Assembly: GCA_902774395.1 (NCBI GenBank)
Contig: CACYIK010000020.1
Span: 1-51,118, forward strand
Direction: 5' to 3'
Length of the DNA: 51,118 nt
From: an uncultured Bacteroidota bacterium
GTDB lineage: Bacteria; Bacteroidota; Bacteroidia; Bacteroidales; P3
Shown piece after piece: positions 15,182-26,140 of this stretch; position 1 is the first letter of the stretch; every line of letters begins with the position of its first letter. Made by a program: the position numbers and the translations under genes. The notes beneath the pieces are model-generated. The model worked only from the letters and a program-made list of their open reading frames with translations. It did not search any database and had not been told where the DNA came from.

Positions 15182-16696
15182 TTATAGGCTGTTGGCAGCG
15201 AGCTGGTCGATGGTCTGGATAGCGTAGGCCAGGCTGTTGGCGGTGGTGTTGGTGAGGTGGAGTTTGAGGTGGCCTTCGTTGTTGTCCACGGTGTAGTACT
15301 CGGCATAGTCGAGCATGGCCAGGATCATGGCACTGACAGCGTCGGGCTGGATGCCGAGGCTATTGAGCATGCTCTCGGGATAGTCCTGATACTTGAGGTC
15401 GATATACATGTAGTTGCCCTTCTTGGCGTTGTCGGCGATGGCGCTCATGCCGTTGCCGAAGCCACCTTTCTGGGCAGCGCTGATGACGTTGGCATCGGAA
15501 GAGATGACGAGAACGTCGCTGCCGAGGTAGACCTTGACGGGAGAGTCGGGGATGCCGTTGGCGATGCCCATGTTGTCGAGCATCGCGGCCACGAGGTCGT
15601 GGTTGGTGATGTCGCAGGCGACGGCGAAGAGGGGCGTGTCGCCAGCCGCACCGTAGAAGCTGGCGACGAAGCTGCCGCCGAAGGCGTTGACGATTTCTTC
15701 AACGGTGCCGAAATCGGTGTCTTCTTTAGTGAGTTCTTTGAGGGTGGGAACTTTGCTGAAATAGTTGAACAGCTCTTTGGTGTTGATGCCGAAGGTGATG
15801 GCAGCGAGGGTCTGCTCGGGCATGTAGTTGACCAGCTTGTCGTTGAACTTCTGGTTGATGAGTTTCTTCAGGTTCTCGGGAGTTCCGATATTGCCCTGCT
15901 TGATGTCGATGGCACCGTTCTCGAAGGAGATGGTGTAGTAGATGGCGGACTTCATCAGGGCTTCGGCGTCCTCTTTGGGGAAGATGTAGTGCATCATTGC
16001 GGCGGACTGGGCACCACCGGAAAGTTTGAGGATGCTCTCGTAGTTGGCGAAGAAGTTGATGTCCTGACGGAGATCTTTGTATTTGGTGAAGTTCTCGTCG
16101 GCGAGCATGCTGTTGTCCTCGTCGAGGTCGAAGATCTTGGCGGCATAGGCTTTGAGGGCGTCGGTGTTGTTCACATTGTCGACATCGATGACGAAGACGA
16201 GGGTGTTCTCGTCGTAGACGGCGATGCAGTCTTTGTCGAGGAGGAGGACCTGGCGGCCACCATCTTTCTCACTCTTGATGTTGTTGTCCTTGGTGAGAGT
16301 GGCAATGAAGTTCTCGAAGGTCTTCTGGTCCTTGAGGGCGGCGACGAGGGCGCCCATGTCTTTGCCGTCCTCGCCCTTGCTCCTGAAGAAGTCGATATTG
16401 CGCTCCATGTCGATACCGCAGGAGGAGGGGTCTTTGATAATCTCTCCGAAGAGGTTGTCGATCTCGGGGGCGGCACCCTGGAGGAAGGTGCGGAGGAGCT
16501 GGACGCTGTTGAGCTGGTCGGCATTGGCCAGTTCGCCTTTCTGCCACATGGAGCCCACATTGATGTCGGCTACGAAATAGGCGTCCTTGGGGATGAAGGC
16601 GCCTTCGCTGTTCTTGCTCGACGAGCAGGCGGTCATCATGACGGCTGCCATCAGCACGGGCAGCACAAGTGTAAGATAACGTTTGATGGTTTTCAT
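15182..16696 (-). CDS. DUF4836-family lipoprotein
   Basis: This 504-residue protein starts with a lipoprotein signal (LVLPVLMAAVMMTAC, lipid cysteine near residue 24). It continues with IPKDAYFVADINVGSMWQKGELAN, the N-terminal pattern of DUF4836 proteins of Bacteroidota. These are predicted outer-membrane or periplasmic lipoproteins of unknown role. It leads the operon with the ABC ATPase and FtsX-like permease, so it may be the substrate-facing partner of that system. No consensus promoter is clear upstream. Confidence 0.8.
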   Translation of the reverse strand: MKTIKRYLTLVLPVLMAAVMMTACSSSKNSEGAFIPKDAYFVADINVGSMWQKGELANADQLNSVQLLRTFLQGAAPEIDNLFGEIIKDPSSCGIDMERNIDFFRSKGEDGKDMGALVAALKDQKTFENFIATLTKDNNIKSEKDGGRQVLLLDKDCIAVYDENTLVFVIDVDNVNNTDALKAYAAKIFDLDEDNSMLADENFTKYKDLRQDINFFANYESILKLSGGAQSAAMMHYIFPKEDAEALMKSAIYYTISFENGAIDIKQGNIGTPENLKKLINQKFNDKLVNYMPEQTLAAITFGINTKELFNYFSKVPTLKELTKEDTDFGTVEEIVNAFGGSFVASFYGAAGDTPLFAVACDITNHDLVAAMLDNMGIANGIPDSPVKVYLGSDVLVISSDANVISAAQKGGFGNGMSAIADNAKKGNYMYIDLKYQDYPESMLNSLGIQPDAVSAMILAMLDYAEYYTVDNNEGHLKLHLTNTTANSLAYAIQTIDQLAANSL

Positions 16697-16798
16697 TTTT
16701 TTGTTTTTTTTGGTTTTTCTGATTTGATTAACTTAATAATAACGAGGTGCGGGTATTATTATTGTATACGCGTGCGAATCTTTTTATTAAGGAAATAA

Positions 16799-16830
16799 TT
16801 TGCGGGTGTCGGAAAAAAGTAGTATTTTTG
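16799..16830 (+). promoter_or_regulatory. Promoter of mutS
   Basis: TTTG at 16799-16802 and TATTTTTG at 16823-16830, spaced by 20 bases, match the Bacteroidota consensus. The mutS ATG follows only 22 bases later, giving a very short leader. Confidence 0.75.
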
Positions 16831-16852
16831 CCGTTTCAAAAAAATGTGACTG

Positions 16853-19486
16853 ATGGCCAAGAAGACTGATACTGAATCTCCGCTGATGAAACAGCATGCC
16901 GAGTTGAAGAAGAAATTCCCCGACGCGATGCTTCTGTTCCGGGTGGGTGACTTCTACGAGACATTCGGCGACGATGCCCGCAAGGCGTCGCAGGTGCTGG
17001 GCATCACGCTGACGCGCAAGATGGCCGGTGGCGGCGAGTACACCGACTTGGCGGGCATCCCGTATCATGCCATCGAGCAGTATCTGCCTCGTCTGGTGCG
17101 TGCCGGCATGAGGGTGGCCATCTGTGAGCAGTTGGAAGACCCGAAGACCGCCAAGGGCTTGGTAAAGCGCGGCATCACCGAACTGGTGACCCCCGGCGTG
17201 TCGTACAACGACATGGTGCTCGAGGTGAAGGAGAATAACTTCCTTTGTGGCCTGCATCTGACAGACAAGATTCACGGCATCAGCTTCCTGGATGTCTCTA
17301 CGGGAGAGTTCTATGTGGCGGAGGGCGACCTCGGCTATATCGACAAGCTGCTGTCGAGCTTCAAACCTTCCGAAGTGGTGGTGCAACGCAAGAAGCTGCG
17401 CTGGTTCCAGGAACATTTTTCGGAGAAATTCTATACCAACACCTTCGACGACTGGGTCTTTGCGCCCGACTTCGCGCATGAGCTGCTGCTGAAGCAGTTC
17501 GGCACGGCGTCGCTCAAGGGCTTCGGTGTCGAGGGGCTGGAGATGGGTGTCATCGCCGCCGGCGCGGTGCTCTACTACCTGCAGGACACGCAACATGACC
17601 GTACGCAGAACATCACACGGCTGAGCCGTCTCGAGCAGGACCGCTATGTGTGGCTTGACCGGTTCACGGTACGCAACCTCGAGTTGGTCTCGTCGCCCAA
17701 CGACAACGCCCGCACCTTGCTGGATGTCGTCGACCAGACGCTGACGCCCATGGGTTCGCGCCTGCTGCGGCGTTGGATACTGATGCCGCTGAAGGAGATT
17801 GCCGCCATCGAGGAGCGTCTCGGCGTGGTGGACAGCCTGCTGCGCGACGGCGAGCTGAGGGAGAAGCTGCAGCGGGAGGTGAAAGAGATTGGTGACTTGG
17901 AACGCCTCATCACCAAGGCCGCCGTGGGACGTATCAATCCCCGCGAGATACTGCAGCTGCGGCGTGCGCTGATGGCTGTGGATGAGGTGAAGCACATCTG
18001 CTCCGCCACCCAAGGGCCGTTGACGGCGTTCGCCGACAAGCTGAACCCCTGCACCACGCTGGCGGAGCGTATCGGCCGCGAGGTGAAGGAAGAGCCGCCG
18101 GCGAAGGTGGAGAAAGGCGGCGTGATTGCCGACGGCGTGAACGCGGAACTCGACGAGCTCCGCTCGATGGCCGGCTCGGGCAAGGACTACCTGATGGGCT
18201 TGCAGCAACGCGAGAGCGAAGCCACAGGCATCCCGTCACTCAAAATAGGATTCAATAACGTCTTCGGATACTACTTCGAGGTGTACAACACCCACAGGGA
18301 CAAGGTGCCGGCGGAATGGACACGCCGCCAGACGCTTACCAATGCCGAACGCTATATCACTCCCGAGCTCAAGGAGTATGAAGATAAGATTCTGGGTGCC
18401 GAAGAACGTATACTGGCGCTTGAACAACAGATTTTCACACAGCTGACGGCTGCGGTGACAGAGTATGTGCAGCCTATCCAATACGACGCACAGCTCATCG
18501 CCCATATCGACTGTCTGCAGGGCTTCGCCGAGGTGGCGTTGACTGGCGGCTACTGCCGTCCCGAACTTACCGAGGACAACAAACTGCAGATTCTCGAAGG
18601 GCGTCACCCGGTCATCGAGACCCAGATGCCTCCCGGAGAGCAGTATGTGAGCAATGACGTGCTGCTGGACCATGACAGCAATCAGATCATGATCATCACC
18701 GGCCCGAACATGAGTGGTAAGTCGGCCCTGCTGCGCCAGACAGCCCTTATCGTGCTGATGGCCCAGATGGGCTCTTACTGTCCTGCCAAGAGGGCCACCG
18801 TGGGCATCGTGGACAAGGTCTTCACGCGTGTGGGTGCCAGCGACAATATCTCGAGCGGCGAGAGTACTTTTATGGTGGAGATGAACGAGACTGCAAGCAT
18901 CCTCAACAATGTCAGCGACCGAAGTCTGGTGCTGCTCGATGAGATAGGCCGTGGCACCTCCACCTACGACGGCATCTCCATCGCATGGGCCATCACGGAA
19001 TACCTTCACAACAACAAGCGTGCGCGGCCAATGGTGATGTTCGCCACCCACTATCATGAACTCATCGAGATGGAGGAGCAGTTCGAGCGCATCCACAACT
19101 ATCATGTCAGTGTCAAGGAGATTGATGGCCGAGTCATCTTCCTGCGCAAGCTGGTGCCTGGCGGCAGCGAGCATAGCTTCGGTATTCATGTGGCGCGACT
19201 GGCGGGTATGCCCCCCCAGGTGCTCAACCGAGCTAGCACCATGCTGCAGATGCTCGAAGAGAAAAATGCCAACGCCACTTCGATGGACAAGAAAGGGGCA
19301 AAAAATGAAAAAAAGAGTCCCCAGAAGGATGTTTTGCAGGGCTGTCAGCTCAGTTTTATCCAGTTGGACGACCCGACTCTGCTAGAAATTAAGGATAGGA
19401 TATTAGGTATTGATATAGATACACTTACGCCGATAGAAGCACTGTTGAAACTGAACGAAATTAAAAAAATTGTAACGAAAAATTAA
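16853..19486 (+). CDS. mutS: DNA mismatch repair protein MutS
   Basis: MutS recognises mismatches and small loops and starts mismatch repair with MutL. The 877-residue product has the mismatch-contacting motif FYETF (residues 34-38), connector and lever domains, Walker A GPNMSGKS (617-624), and Walker B in SLVLLDEIGRGTSTYDG. The conserved FATHYHEL follows. The length and full domain order indicate an intact MutS1. This is relevant here because loss of MutS normally destabilises short tandem repeats, and this genome is rich in them. Confidence 0.97.
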   Translation: MAKKTDTESPLMKQHAELKKKFPDAMLLFRVGDFYETFGDDARKASQVLGITLTRKMAGGGEYTDLAGIPYHAIEQYLPRLVRAGMRVAICEQLEDPKTAKGLVKRGITELVTPGVSYNDMVLEVKENNFLCGLHLTDKIHGISFLDVSTGEFYVAEGDLGYIDKLLSSFKPSEVVVQRKKLRWFQEHFSEKFYTNTFDDWVFAPDFAHELLLKQFGTASLKGFGVEGLEMGVIAAGAVLYYLQDTQHDRTQNITRLSRLEQDRYVWLDRFTVRNLELVSSPNDNARTLLDVVDQTLTPMGSRLLRRWILMPLKEIAAIEERLGVVDSLLRDGELREKLQREVKEIGDLERLITKAAVGRINPREILQLRRALMAVDEVKHICSATQGPLTAFADKLNPCTTLAERIGREVKEEPPAKVEKGGVIADGVNAELDELRSMAGSGKDYLMGLQQRESEATGIPSLKIGFNNVFGYYFEVYNTHRDKVPAEWTRRQTLTNAERYITPELKEYEDKILGAEERILALEQQIFTQLTAAVTEYVQPIQYDAQLIAHIDCLQGFAEVALTGGYCRPELTEDNKLQILEGRHPVIETQMPPGEQYVSNDVLLDHDSNQIMIITGPNMSGKSALLRQTALIVLMAQMGSYCPAKRATVGIVDKVFTRVGASDNISSGESTFMVEMNETASILNNVSDRSLVLLDEIGRGTSTYDGISIAWAITEYLHNNKRARPMVMFATHYHELIEMEEQFERIHNYHVSVKEIDGRVIFLRKLVPGGSEHSFGIHVARLAGMPPQVLNRASTMLQMLEEKNANATSMDKKGAKNEKKSPQKDVLQGCQLSFIQLDDPTLLEIKDRILGIDIDTLTPIEALLKLNEIKKIVTKN

Positions 19487-19493
19487 AAAATAT

Positions 19494-19524
19494 TTTGCCA
19501 GTTTCAAAAATGTTTGTACTTTTG
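19494..19524 (+). promoter_or_regulatory. Promoter of the tRNA cluster
   Basis: TTTG at 19494-19497 and TACTTTTG at 19517-19524 with a 19-base spacer. It lies directly after the mutS stop codon and about 50 bases before the first tRNA. Confidence 0.8.
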
Positions 19525-19573
19525 CACCCGCTTTCGACAAGAAAAAGTACATTGAAACGTTGAAAAACGCGAT

Positions 19574-19646
<73 letters not shown>

Positions 19647-19671
19647 CAGGTCTCCTAAATCAGAGATAACG

Positions 19672-19757
19672 GCTCTGGTGGTGGAATGGTAGACACGAGG
19701 GACTTAAAATCCCTTGCCCGCAAGGGCGTGTGGGTTCAAGTCCCACCCGGAGTACCA
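19672..19757 (+). tRNA. tRNA-Leu (TAA)
   Basis: The long variable arm (TGCCCGCAAGGGCGT), the anticodon loop CTTAAAA and the acceptor pair GCTCTGG/CCGGAGT identify a class-II leucine tRNA. The sequence ACCA at the 3' end means the CCA appears to be encoded, unlike its neighbours. Confidence 0.95.
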
Positions 19758-19778
19758 AAAACGCGAAAAGCGATGAAC

Positions 19779-19851
<73 letters not shown>

Positions 19852-19958
19852 CAAAAAAAGAGAGAAATTTGAAATGCTGCAGCAGCGGCAAAGCCCATGT
19901 CCAAAAAGATGCCTCCGAGGAGGCCGATGCACGTTGCTGAAACACAAGCGAGAATAAT

Positions 19959-20031
19959 GTCTTGGTAGCTCAGCTGGTAGAGCAATTGACTCTTAATCAA
20001 TGGGTCCAGGGTTCGAATCCCTGCCAGGACA
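19959..20031 (+). tRNA. tRNA-Lys (CTT)
   Basis: Acceptor GTCTTGG/CCAGGAC, anticodon stem ATTGA/TCAAT with loop CTCTTAA (anticodon CTT), T-loop TTCGAAT and an A discriminator. CCA is not encoded. Confidence 0.95.
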
Positions 20032-20038
20032 CTTATCG

Positions 20039-20112
20039 CGGGGTGTAGCGCAGTTGGCTAGCGCGCCACGTTCGGGACGTGGAGGCCGGAAGTTCGAGTC
20101 TTCTCACCCCGA
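20039..20112 (+). tRNA. tRNA-Pro (CGG)
   Basis: Acceptor CGGGGTG/CACCCCG, anticodon stem CCACG/CGTGG with loop TTCGGGA (anticodon CGG), and T-loop TTCGAGT. It starts 7 bases after tRNA-Lys. Confidence 0.95.
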
Positions 20113-20152
20113 CACCAAGCCTCGCCTTTGCGAACAAAAACCCGCAACCGCC

Positions 20153-20225
<73 letters not shown>

Positions 20226-20232
20226 CAAAACG

Positions 20233-20268
20233 AAAAAGACAGGACATGTGCCTGTCTTTTTTTTATTG
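20233..20268 (+). terminator. Terminator or attenuator between tRNAs and rpsF
   Basis: GACAGG and CCTGTC pair around a 7-base loop and are followed by eight T residues. No consensus promoter is visible between here and the rpsF start 40 bases later. The ribosomal genes may therefore depend on partial read-through from the tRNA promoter. Confidence 0.85.
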
Positions 20269-20307
20269 TAACAATTCAAATTAACTAACAAAAAAACAAA
20301 CACAGTA

Positions 20308-20673
20308 ATGGTAAAACAGTACGAAACCGTTTTCATTGCAACTCCCGTTTTGTCTGAAGAACAGATGAAGGAAACGGTCAAGAAGTACATCGACCTCCTC
20401 ACCAGCAAGGGCGCCGAGATCGTGTACGAGAACAACTGGGGCATGCGCAAGCTCGCCTATCCTATCCGTAAGAAGACCACCGGCTTCTACTATCTCATTG
20501 AGTTCCGCGCCGAGGGTAGCGTCATCAACGACCTCGAGGTCGCCTACAAGCGCGACGAGCGTCTGCTCCGCTTCCTCACCGTCAGCCTCGACAAGCACGC
20601 CGTGGCTTACAATGAGAAAAAGCGCGCCAAAAAGGCCGAAGCTCCTGCAACCGAAGCTCCCGCCGAAGCCTAA
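20308..20673 (+). CDS. rpsF: 30S ribosomal protein S6
   Basis: The 121-residue product matches S6: [18 protein letters not shown] at the N-terminus, the central [20 protein letters not shown] and the [11 protein letters not shown] strand. A C-terminal extension of alanine, proline and glutamate residues ([10 protein letters not shown]) is common in Bacteroidota. S6 forms a dimer with S18 in the small subunit platform, and rpsR follows after 27 bases. Confidence 0.97.
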   Translation: MVKQYETVFIATPVLSEEQMKETVKKYIDLLTSKGAEIVYENNWGMRKLAYPIRKKTTGFYYLIEFRAEGSVINDLEVAYKRDERLLRFLTVSLDKHAVAYNEKKRAKKAEAPATEAPAEA

Positions 20674-20700
20674 TTGTCTAACCCAGTAAAGAAAAAAGAA

Positions 20701-20967
20701 ATGGCTAACGAAACTGAAATCAAATATTTGACCCCTATCGCTGTGGAGACCCAGCGTAAGAAATACTGCCGCTTCAAAAAGCTCGGCATCAAATATATCG
20801 ACTATAAGGATGCCGACTTCCTGCTGAAGTTCGTCAACGAGCAGGGCAAGATCCTGCCCCGTCGCATCACCGGCACCTCGAACAAGTACCAGAAGAAAGT
20901 GTCGCAGGCTATCAAGCGCGCCCGTCACATCGCCCTGATGCCCTACGTCGCCGATTGTCTCAAATAA
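20701..20967 (+). CDS. rpsR: 30S ribosomal protein S18
   Basis: I chose ATG 20701 ([10 protein letters not shown]), which gives 88 residues, over an upstream TTG. The core motifs [34 protein letters not shown] and [13 protein letters not shown] are complete. S18 binds S6 on the small subunit. It lies between rpsF and rplI in the standard order. Confidence 0.97.
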   Translation: MANETEIKYLTPIAVETQRKKYCRFKKLGIKYIDYKDADFLLKFVNEQGKILPRRITGTSNKYQKKVSQAIKRARHIALMPYVADCLK

Positions 20968-20986
20968 TAATAAGGAGGAAGAATAG

Positions 20987-21430
20987 ATGGAAATCATACT
21001 GAAACAGGATGTGGCCAACCTCGGCTACAAGGACGAAATCGTCAACGTGAAAAACGGCTATGCCAACAACTATCTTCTTCCGATGGGCTGGGCTATCATC
21101 GCCACCCCCGTCAACAAGAAGATTCATGCCGAGAACCTGCGCCAGCGCGCCCATAAGGAAGAGGCTCTCCGCAAGAACGCCGAGACCCAGCAGGCTGCCC
21201 TCAACGGCAAGACCGTGAAGATCATCGCCAAGGTTGGTGAGAACGGCCAGCTCTTCGGTGGCATCAACAACATCATGGTTGCCGAGGCCCTCAAGGAACA
21301 GCACAACTACGACATCGACCGCAAGCAGATCACCGTCGAGGCCATCAAGACCGTCGGCAACTACACTGCCAAAGTCAACGTCTACAAGGAGATCAAGGCT
21401 GAACTCAACATCGAGGTCGTCGCCGAATAA
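20987..21430 (+). CDS. rplI: 50S ribosomal protein L9
   Basis: The 147-residue product shows the L9 N-domain (LKQDVANLGYKDEIVNVKNGYANNY and LPMGWA), a long connecting helix and the C-domain with GENGQLFGGINN. A strong AAGGAGG lies 11 bases before the start, which is unusual for this phylum, where Shine-Dalgarno sites are often weak. It is the last gene of the rpsF operon. Confidence 0.97.
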   Translation: MEIILKQDVANLGYKDEIVNVKNGYANNYLLPMGWAIIATPVNKKIHAENLRQRAHKEEALRKNAETQQAALNGKTVKIIAKVGENGQLFGGINNIMVAEALKEQHNYDIDRKQITVEAIKTVGNYTAKVNVYKEIKAELNIEVVAE

Positions 21431-21452
21431 TAAGACATCCTTGTCAACCCCT

Positions 21453-21487
21453 GCGACCCGCACCAATTGGTGCGGGTCGCTTCTTTT
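21453..21487 (+). terminator. Terminator of rpsF-rpsR-rplI
   Basis: A perfect 12-bp stem (GCGACCCGCACC and its complement) around AATT is followed by TTCTTTTT. Confidence 0.95.
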
Positions 21488-21551
21488 TGGCATGCTTTTT
21501 GCAAGAATCTTTCGTAACATGAGACAAAATAAGTGTTTTTAGGAAAAATAA

Positions 21552-21584
21552 TTTCCCCCATATCGGATAAAAGATGTATCTTTG
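21552..21584 (+). promoter_or_regulatory. Promoter of the second C10 protease gene
   Basis: TATCTTTG at 21577-21584 is a perfect -7 element. The upstream element is an imperfect TTTC at 21552-21555, 21 bases away. Confidence 0.65.
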
Positions 21585-21624
21585 CACCGCGAAAAAAAGA
21601 AAAAAAACAATAATAATTATAAAA

Positions 21625-23079
21625 ATGAAAAGGTTAATTTCCTCATTGCTAGTTGTGTCTATGCTCTTTGGCGCAACTTCCGCCAAGGCAGGCAACGTCA
21701 CCGTGGAGCAGGCAAAATCCGTCGCCGCTCATTTCATGGGCAGCCGTATGGGTATCGACAAGTTGACTCCCGACCAGCTCACGCTGGTGTACCAGATTGA
21801 CAATCCCGACATGAATATCCCCGCCGCCTATTTCTTTAATCTGGAAAGCTGTGGCTGGGTGGTTATCGCCGGCACCACCGTCATCGATCCTATCGTGGCC
21901 TACAACGATGAGGGTTCCCTCGTGGTCGACCAGCTTCCCGCCAACATGCTTTACTGGATGGAAGGTTATGCAGGCATGATCTCCGACATCCAGAAGGCCG
22001 ACGCTGAGAACAACTATTCCGACCATGCCATGTGGACGGCTTTGTCTTCATCTAATGTCAAGGGCACCAGAGGTGATCAGGTGATTCTTATGAACGAGAG
22101 ATGGGACCAGGGCGATGAGCGTAACCCTACCTACAACCTCTATTGCCCCAAGGTGGGCAACCGCTGGTCGATGGTGGGCTGCGTGGCTACCGCACTGGCT
22201 CAGATCTGCCACTACTACAAATACCCCGTCCGTCCTACAGGCTCCCACTTCTACTGGTGGGAGGGCGATGGTGGCAGCACTCGCCTCGCACTCAACTACG
22301 ATACGATGTACTTCGACTATACCCTGATGCCCAACCGTGTGACTTCCACGAGTCAACCTGCCAAGATTCGTGAGGTTGCCAAACTGAGCTATGCCCTTGG
22401 TGTGGCTATCAACATGAACTATCACCCCGATGGTAGCGGAGCCCATTCTGATGATGTTCCTGAGGCTATGGAGTCCTACTTCAAATACCAGCGCTCCAAC
22501 TTGATAAGTCGCAGCAATACCTATAATTTCGTGGAGCGCATCCGCGGCGCTGTTGAGGAGAGACACCCGGTCTACATGAGCGCCACGTCGACTACTGGTT
22601 CTGGTGCCGATGCCGCTGGCCATGCTTTCATCGTCGCCGGTTATGAGACGGGCGATGCCGCCGGTTCGGAGTACAACTACTATTACTTCAACTGGGGCTG
22701 GGATGGCGCTGGCAACGGCTTCTACAACCTCGGTGAGAACGATATGCCCATCGCCCAGCAGTATGGTGGCTACAACTTCATCCGCAATCAGCGCGCCATC
22801 GTGAACCTCCTTCCCCCCGCCGATACGCTGGGTATCTGCTCTGTGGATCCCACCGTGCTGGGACATGCCTATCCCAATCCTGCCGCCTTCTCGGTGAAGG
22901 TGCCTTACAGCACCCAGACGGCTGCCGACCTGATGGTCTACAGCATCGACGGCAAGATGGTGGAGTCGGTCCGCGTCCAGCCGGGCGACGGCGAGGTCGT
23001 GGTGCGTGTCGACGCCCTTCCCAAAGGTGTCTACATCTACCGCCTCAACAGCCAGAGTGGCAAGTTCGTCGTGCAATAA
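21625..23079 (+). CDS. C10 (streptopain-type) cysteine protease with T9SS tail
   Basis: The ATG at 21625 gives a signal peptide (MKRLISSLLVVSMLFGATSA) and 484 residues; an upstream in-frame ATG lies inside the promoter. A propeptide region is followed by the catalytic domain with Cys186 in VGCVATALAQICHYY, His333 in GHAFIVAGYE and then FNWGWDGAGNGFY. The C-terminus has a T9SS sorting domain: AYPNPAAFSVKV, MVYSIDGKMV and LPKGVYIYRL. It is smaller than the protease at 7627-9822 and lacks its long insert between protease and tail. It is a surface-exposed or secreted enzyme. Confidence 0.9.
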   Translation: MKRLISSLLVVSMLFGATSAKAGNVTVEQAKSVAAHFMGSRMGIDKLTPDQLTLVYQIDNPDMNIPAAYFFNLESCGWVVIAGTTVIDPIVAYNDEGSLVVDQLPANMLYWMEGYAGMISDIQKADAENNYSDHAMWTALSSSNVKGTRGDQVILMNERWDQGDERNPTYNLYCPKVGNRWSMVGCVATALAQICHYYKYPVRPTGSHFYWWEGDGGSTRLALNYDTMYFDYTLMPNRVTSTSQPAKIREVAKLSYALGVAINMNYHPDGSGAHSDDVPEAMESYFKYQRSNLISRSNTYNFVERIRGAVEERHPVYMSATSTTGSGADAAGHAFIVAGYETGDAAGSEYNYYYFNWGWDGAGNGFYNLGENDMPIAQQYGGYNFIRNQRAIVNLLPPADTLGICSVDPTVLGHAYPNPAAFSVKVPYSTQTAADLMVYSIDGKMVESVRVQPGDGEVVVRVDALPKGVYIYRLNSQSGKFVVQ

Positions 23080-23095
23080 ACGACTAGAAAATACT

Positions 23096-23136
23096 AAGCG
23101 GGCTGGCACCTTCCGATGCCAGCCCGCTTCTTTTTT
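23096..23136. terminator. Shared terminator between convergent genes
   Basis: AAGCGGGCTGGCA and TGCCAGCCCGCTT form a 13-bp stem around an 8-base loop, with T-runs downstream on the plus strand. It serves the C10 protease gene and, read from the other side, probably the histidine kinase gene. Confidence 0.9.
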
Positions 23137-23148
23137 ATTCCGTTGCTG

Positions 23149-24375
23149 CTATTTTATCGGCAGCGTGATGATGAAGGTCGAGCCCTTGCCCAGTTCGCTC
23201 TCGAGGGAGATATGGCCGTGGTGTAGCCTCACTACCTCGGCCACATAGTTCAGGCCGATGCCGAAGCCTTTGACGTTGTGCACATTGCCGGTAGAGACAC
23301 GGTAGAACTTCTCGAAGACATGCTTCTGGTCTTCTTTCGAGATACCGATGCCCTGGTCGGCAATCTTGAGCACCAGGTGACCGGGTGTCGTCGCCGTGGT
23401 GACGGTGATGTGAGGGGCCTCGGTGGAGTACTTGATGGCATTGTCGATGAGGTTGTAGACGAGGTTGGTGAGGTGCAACTCGTCGGCCTCGATGACGGGC
23501 GGTGCGGCCTGCAGGTCGGTCTCTATGGTGCCGCCACGGTTCGTCAGCGTCAGGCGGAAACTCTTCGACACTTTGTCGATAATCTGGTGCACGTCGACCT
23601 CCTTGGGATTGATGCGGAAGTTCTTTTTCGACATCTTGGCGCTCTGTAGGATGGTCTCCACCAGCACGCGCATGCGCTGGTTCTCGTCGTTGATGATGCC
23701 CACAAAGTTGTGCCGCGACTCGTTGTCTTGCGAGATGCTCTCGTCCTGCAGCATCTCGCAGGCCAGCCCGATGGTGGCCAGGGGAGTCTTGATTTCGTGG
23801 GTCATGTTGCTGATGAACTCGTTCTTCATCTGGTCGAGCTTGTGCTGGTTGGAAATGGTGCGTAGCGAGATGAAGAAGAGGACGATGATAATCAGGACAA
23901 GAAAGAGGCTCATGTAACCCAGCAGACCCGAGTTGCGCTGCAGGAAGAGCTGGGCGCTCGGGAAGTCGAGGATGATGAAGAGCTGACTGTTCGTCAGCAT
24001 GTCCGAGGGCTGGAAGCCGTAGCGGTAGGGCGACTCCTCGAGCTCTGCCTCATGGCGCGAGTCGGAGCTGTAGAGGAATGAGTGCTGCGACTCGTCGTAG
24101 AGACCCACGACGGGGTGTATGTCGATGCCGTTGAGCAACAGCGCGTCAGAGATGAGCTGGTCGAGTTCCTGGAAGCGCACGGGGATGGTGGCGCCGTCAG
24201 ACGACTCGCCTTTCAGCTGGCCGATGACATCGTCCATGGCGTGGCTCACGCCGATATTGAACATGTTGTCGTTGATGGAGACGGTGCGCCGCGTCTGGAA
24301 AAACTGGATGACCACCAGGAAGACTGCGGCGAAGGCAAAGCCGGATATGATAAAGACACGAATCCAACGTTTCAT
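23149..24375 (-). CDS. Orphan sensor histidine kinase
   Basis: The 408-residue protein has an N-terminal helix (about residues 7-26), a periplasmic sensor of about 130 residues and a second helix (YMSLFLVLIIIVLFFISL). The dimerisation/phosphoacceptor box has His193 in NMTHEIKTPLATIG. The ATPase domain has the N-box YNLIDNAIKYS, the G1 box ADQGIGIS and the G2 box GFGIGLNYV. It should autophosphorylate and pass the signal to a response regulator. None is adjacent, since the neighbour is the divergent pyrG, so the partner must be elsewhere. Confidence 0.93.
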   Translation of the reverse strand: MKRWIRVFIISGFAFAAVFLVVIQFFQTRRTVSINDNMFNIGVSHAMDDVIGQLKGESSDGATIPVRFQELDQLISDALLLNGIDIHPVVGLYDESQHSFLYSSDSRHEAELEESPYRYGFQPSDMLTNSQLFIILDFPSAQLFLQRNSGLLGYMSLFLVLIIIVLFFISLRTISNQHKLDQMKNEFISNMTHEIKTPLATIGLACEMLQDESISQDNESRHNFVGIINDENQRMRVLVETILQSAKMSKKNFRINPKEVDVHQIIDKVSKSFRLTLTNRGGTIETDLQAAPPVIEADELHLTNLVYNLIDNAIKYSTEAPHITVTTATTPGHLVLKIADQGIGISKEDQKHVFEKFYRVSTGNVHNVKGFGIGLNYVAEVVRLHHGHISLESELGKGSTFIITLPIK

Positions 24376-24463
24376 AAAGATGATTCTATATATATTATAT
24401 GGTTCGTCCGACGGAAGGTCGGCTTGTTAAAGTGGTTAGTTTTAGTAAAATAACGCATGTTGA

Positions 24464-26137
<1,674 letters not shown>

Positions 26138-26140
<3 letters not shown>

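Noticed and set aside
15257..16798. 513-codon frame antisense to the DUF4836 gene, and similar frames antisense to mutS (16787-18208) and hydG (29641-31041)
   Set aside because: These are shadows of GC-biased coding sequence. They lack promoters and familiar motifs and overlap well-supported genes fully.
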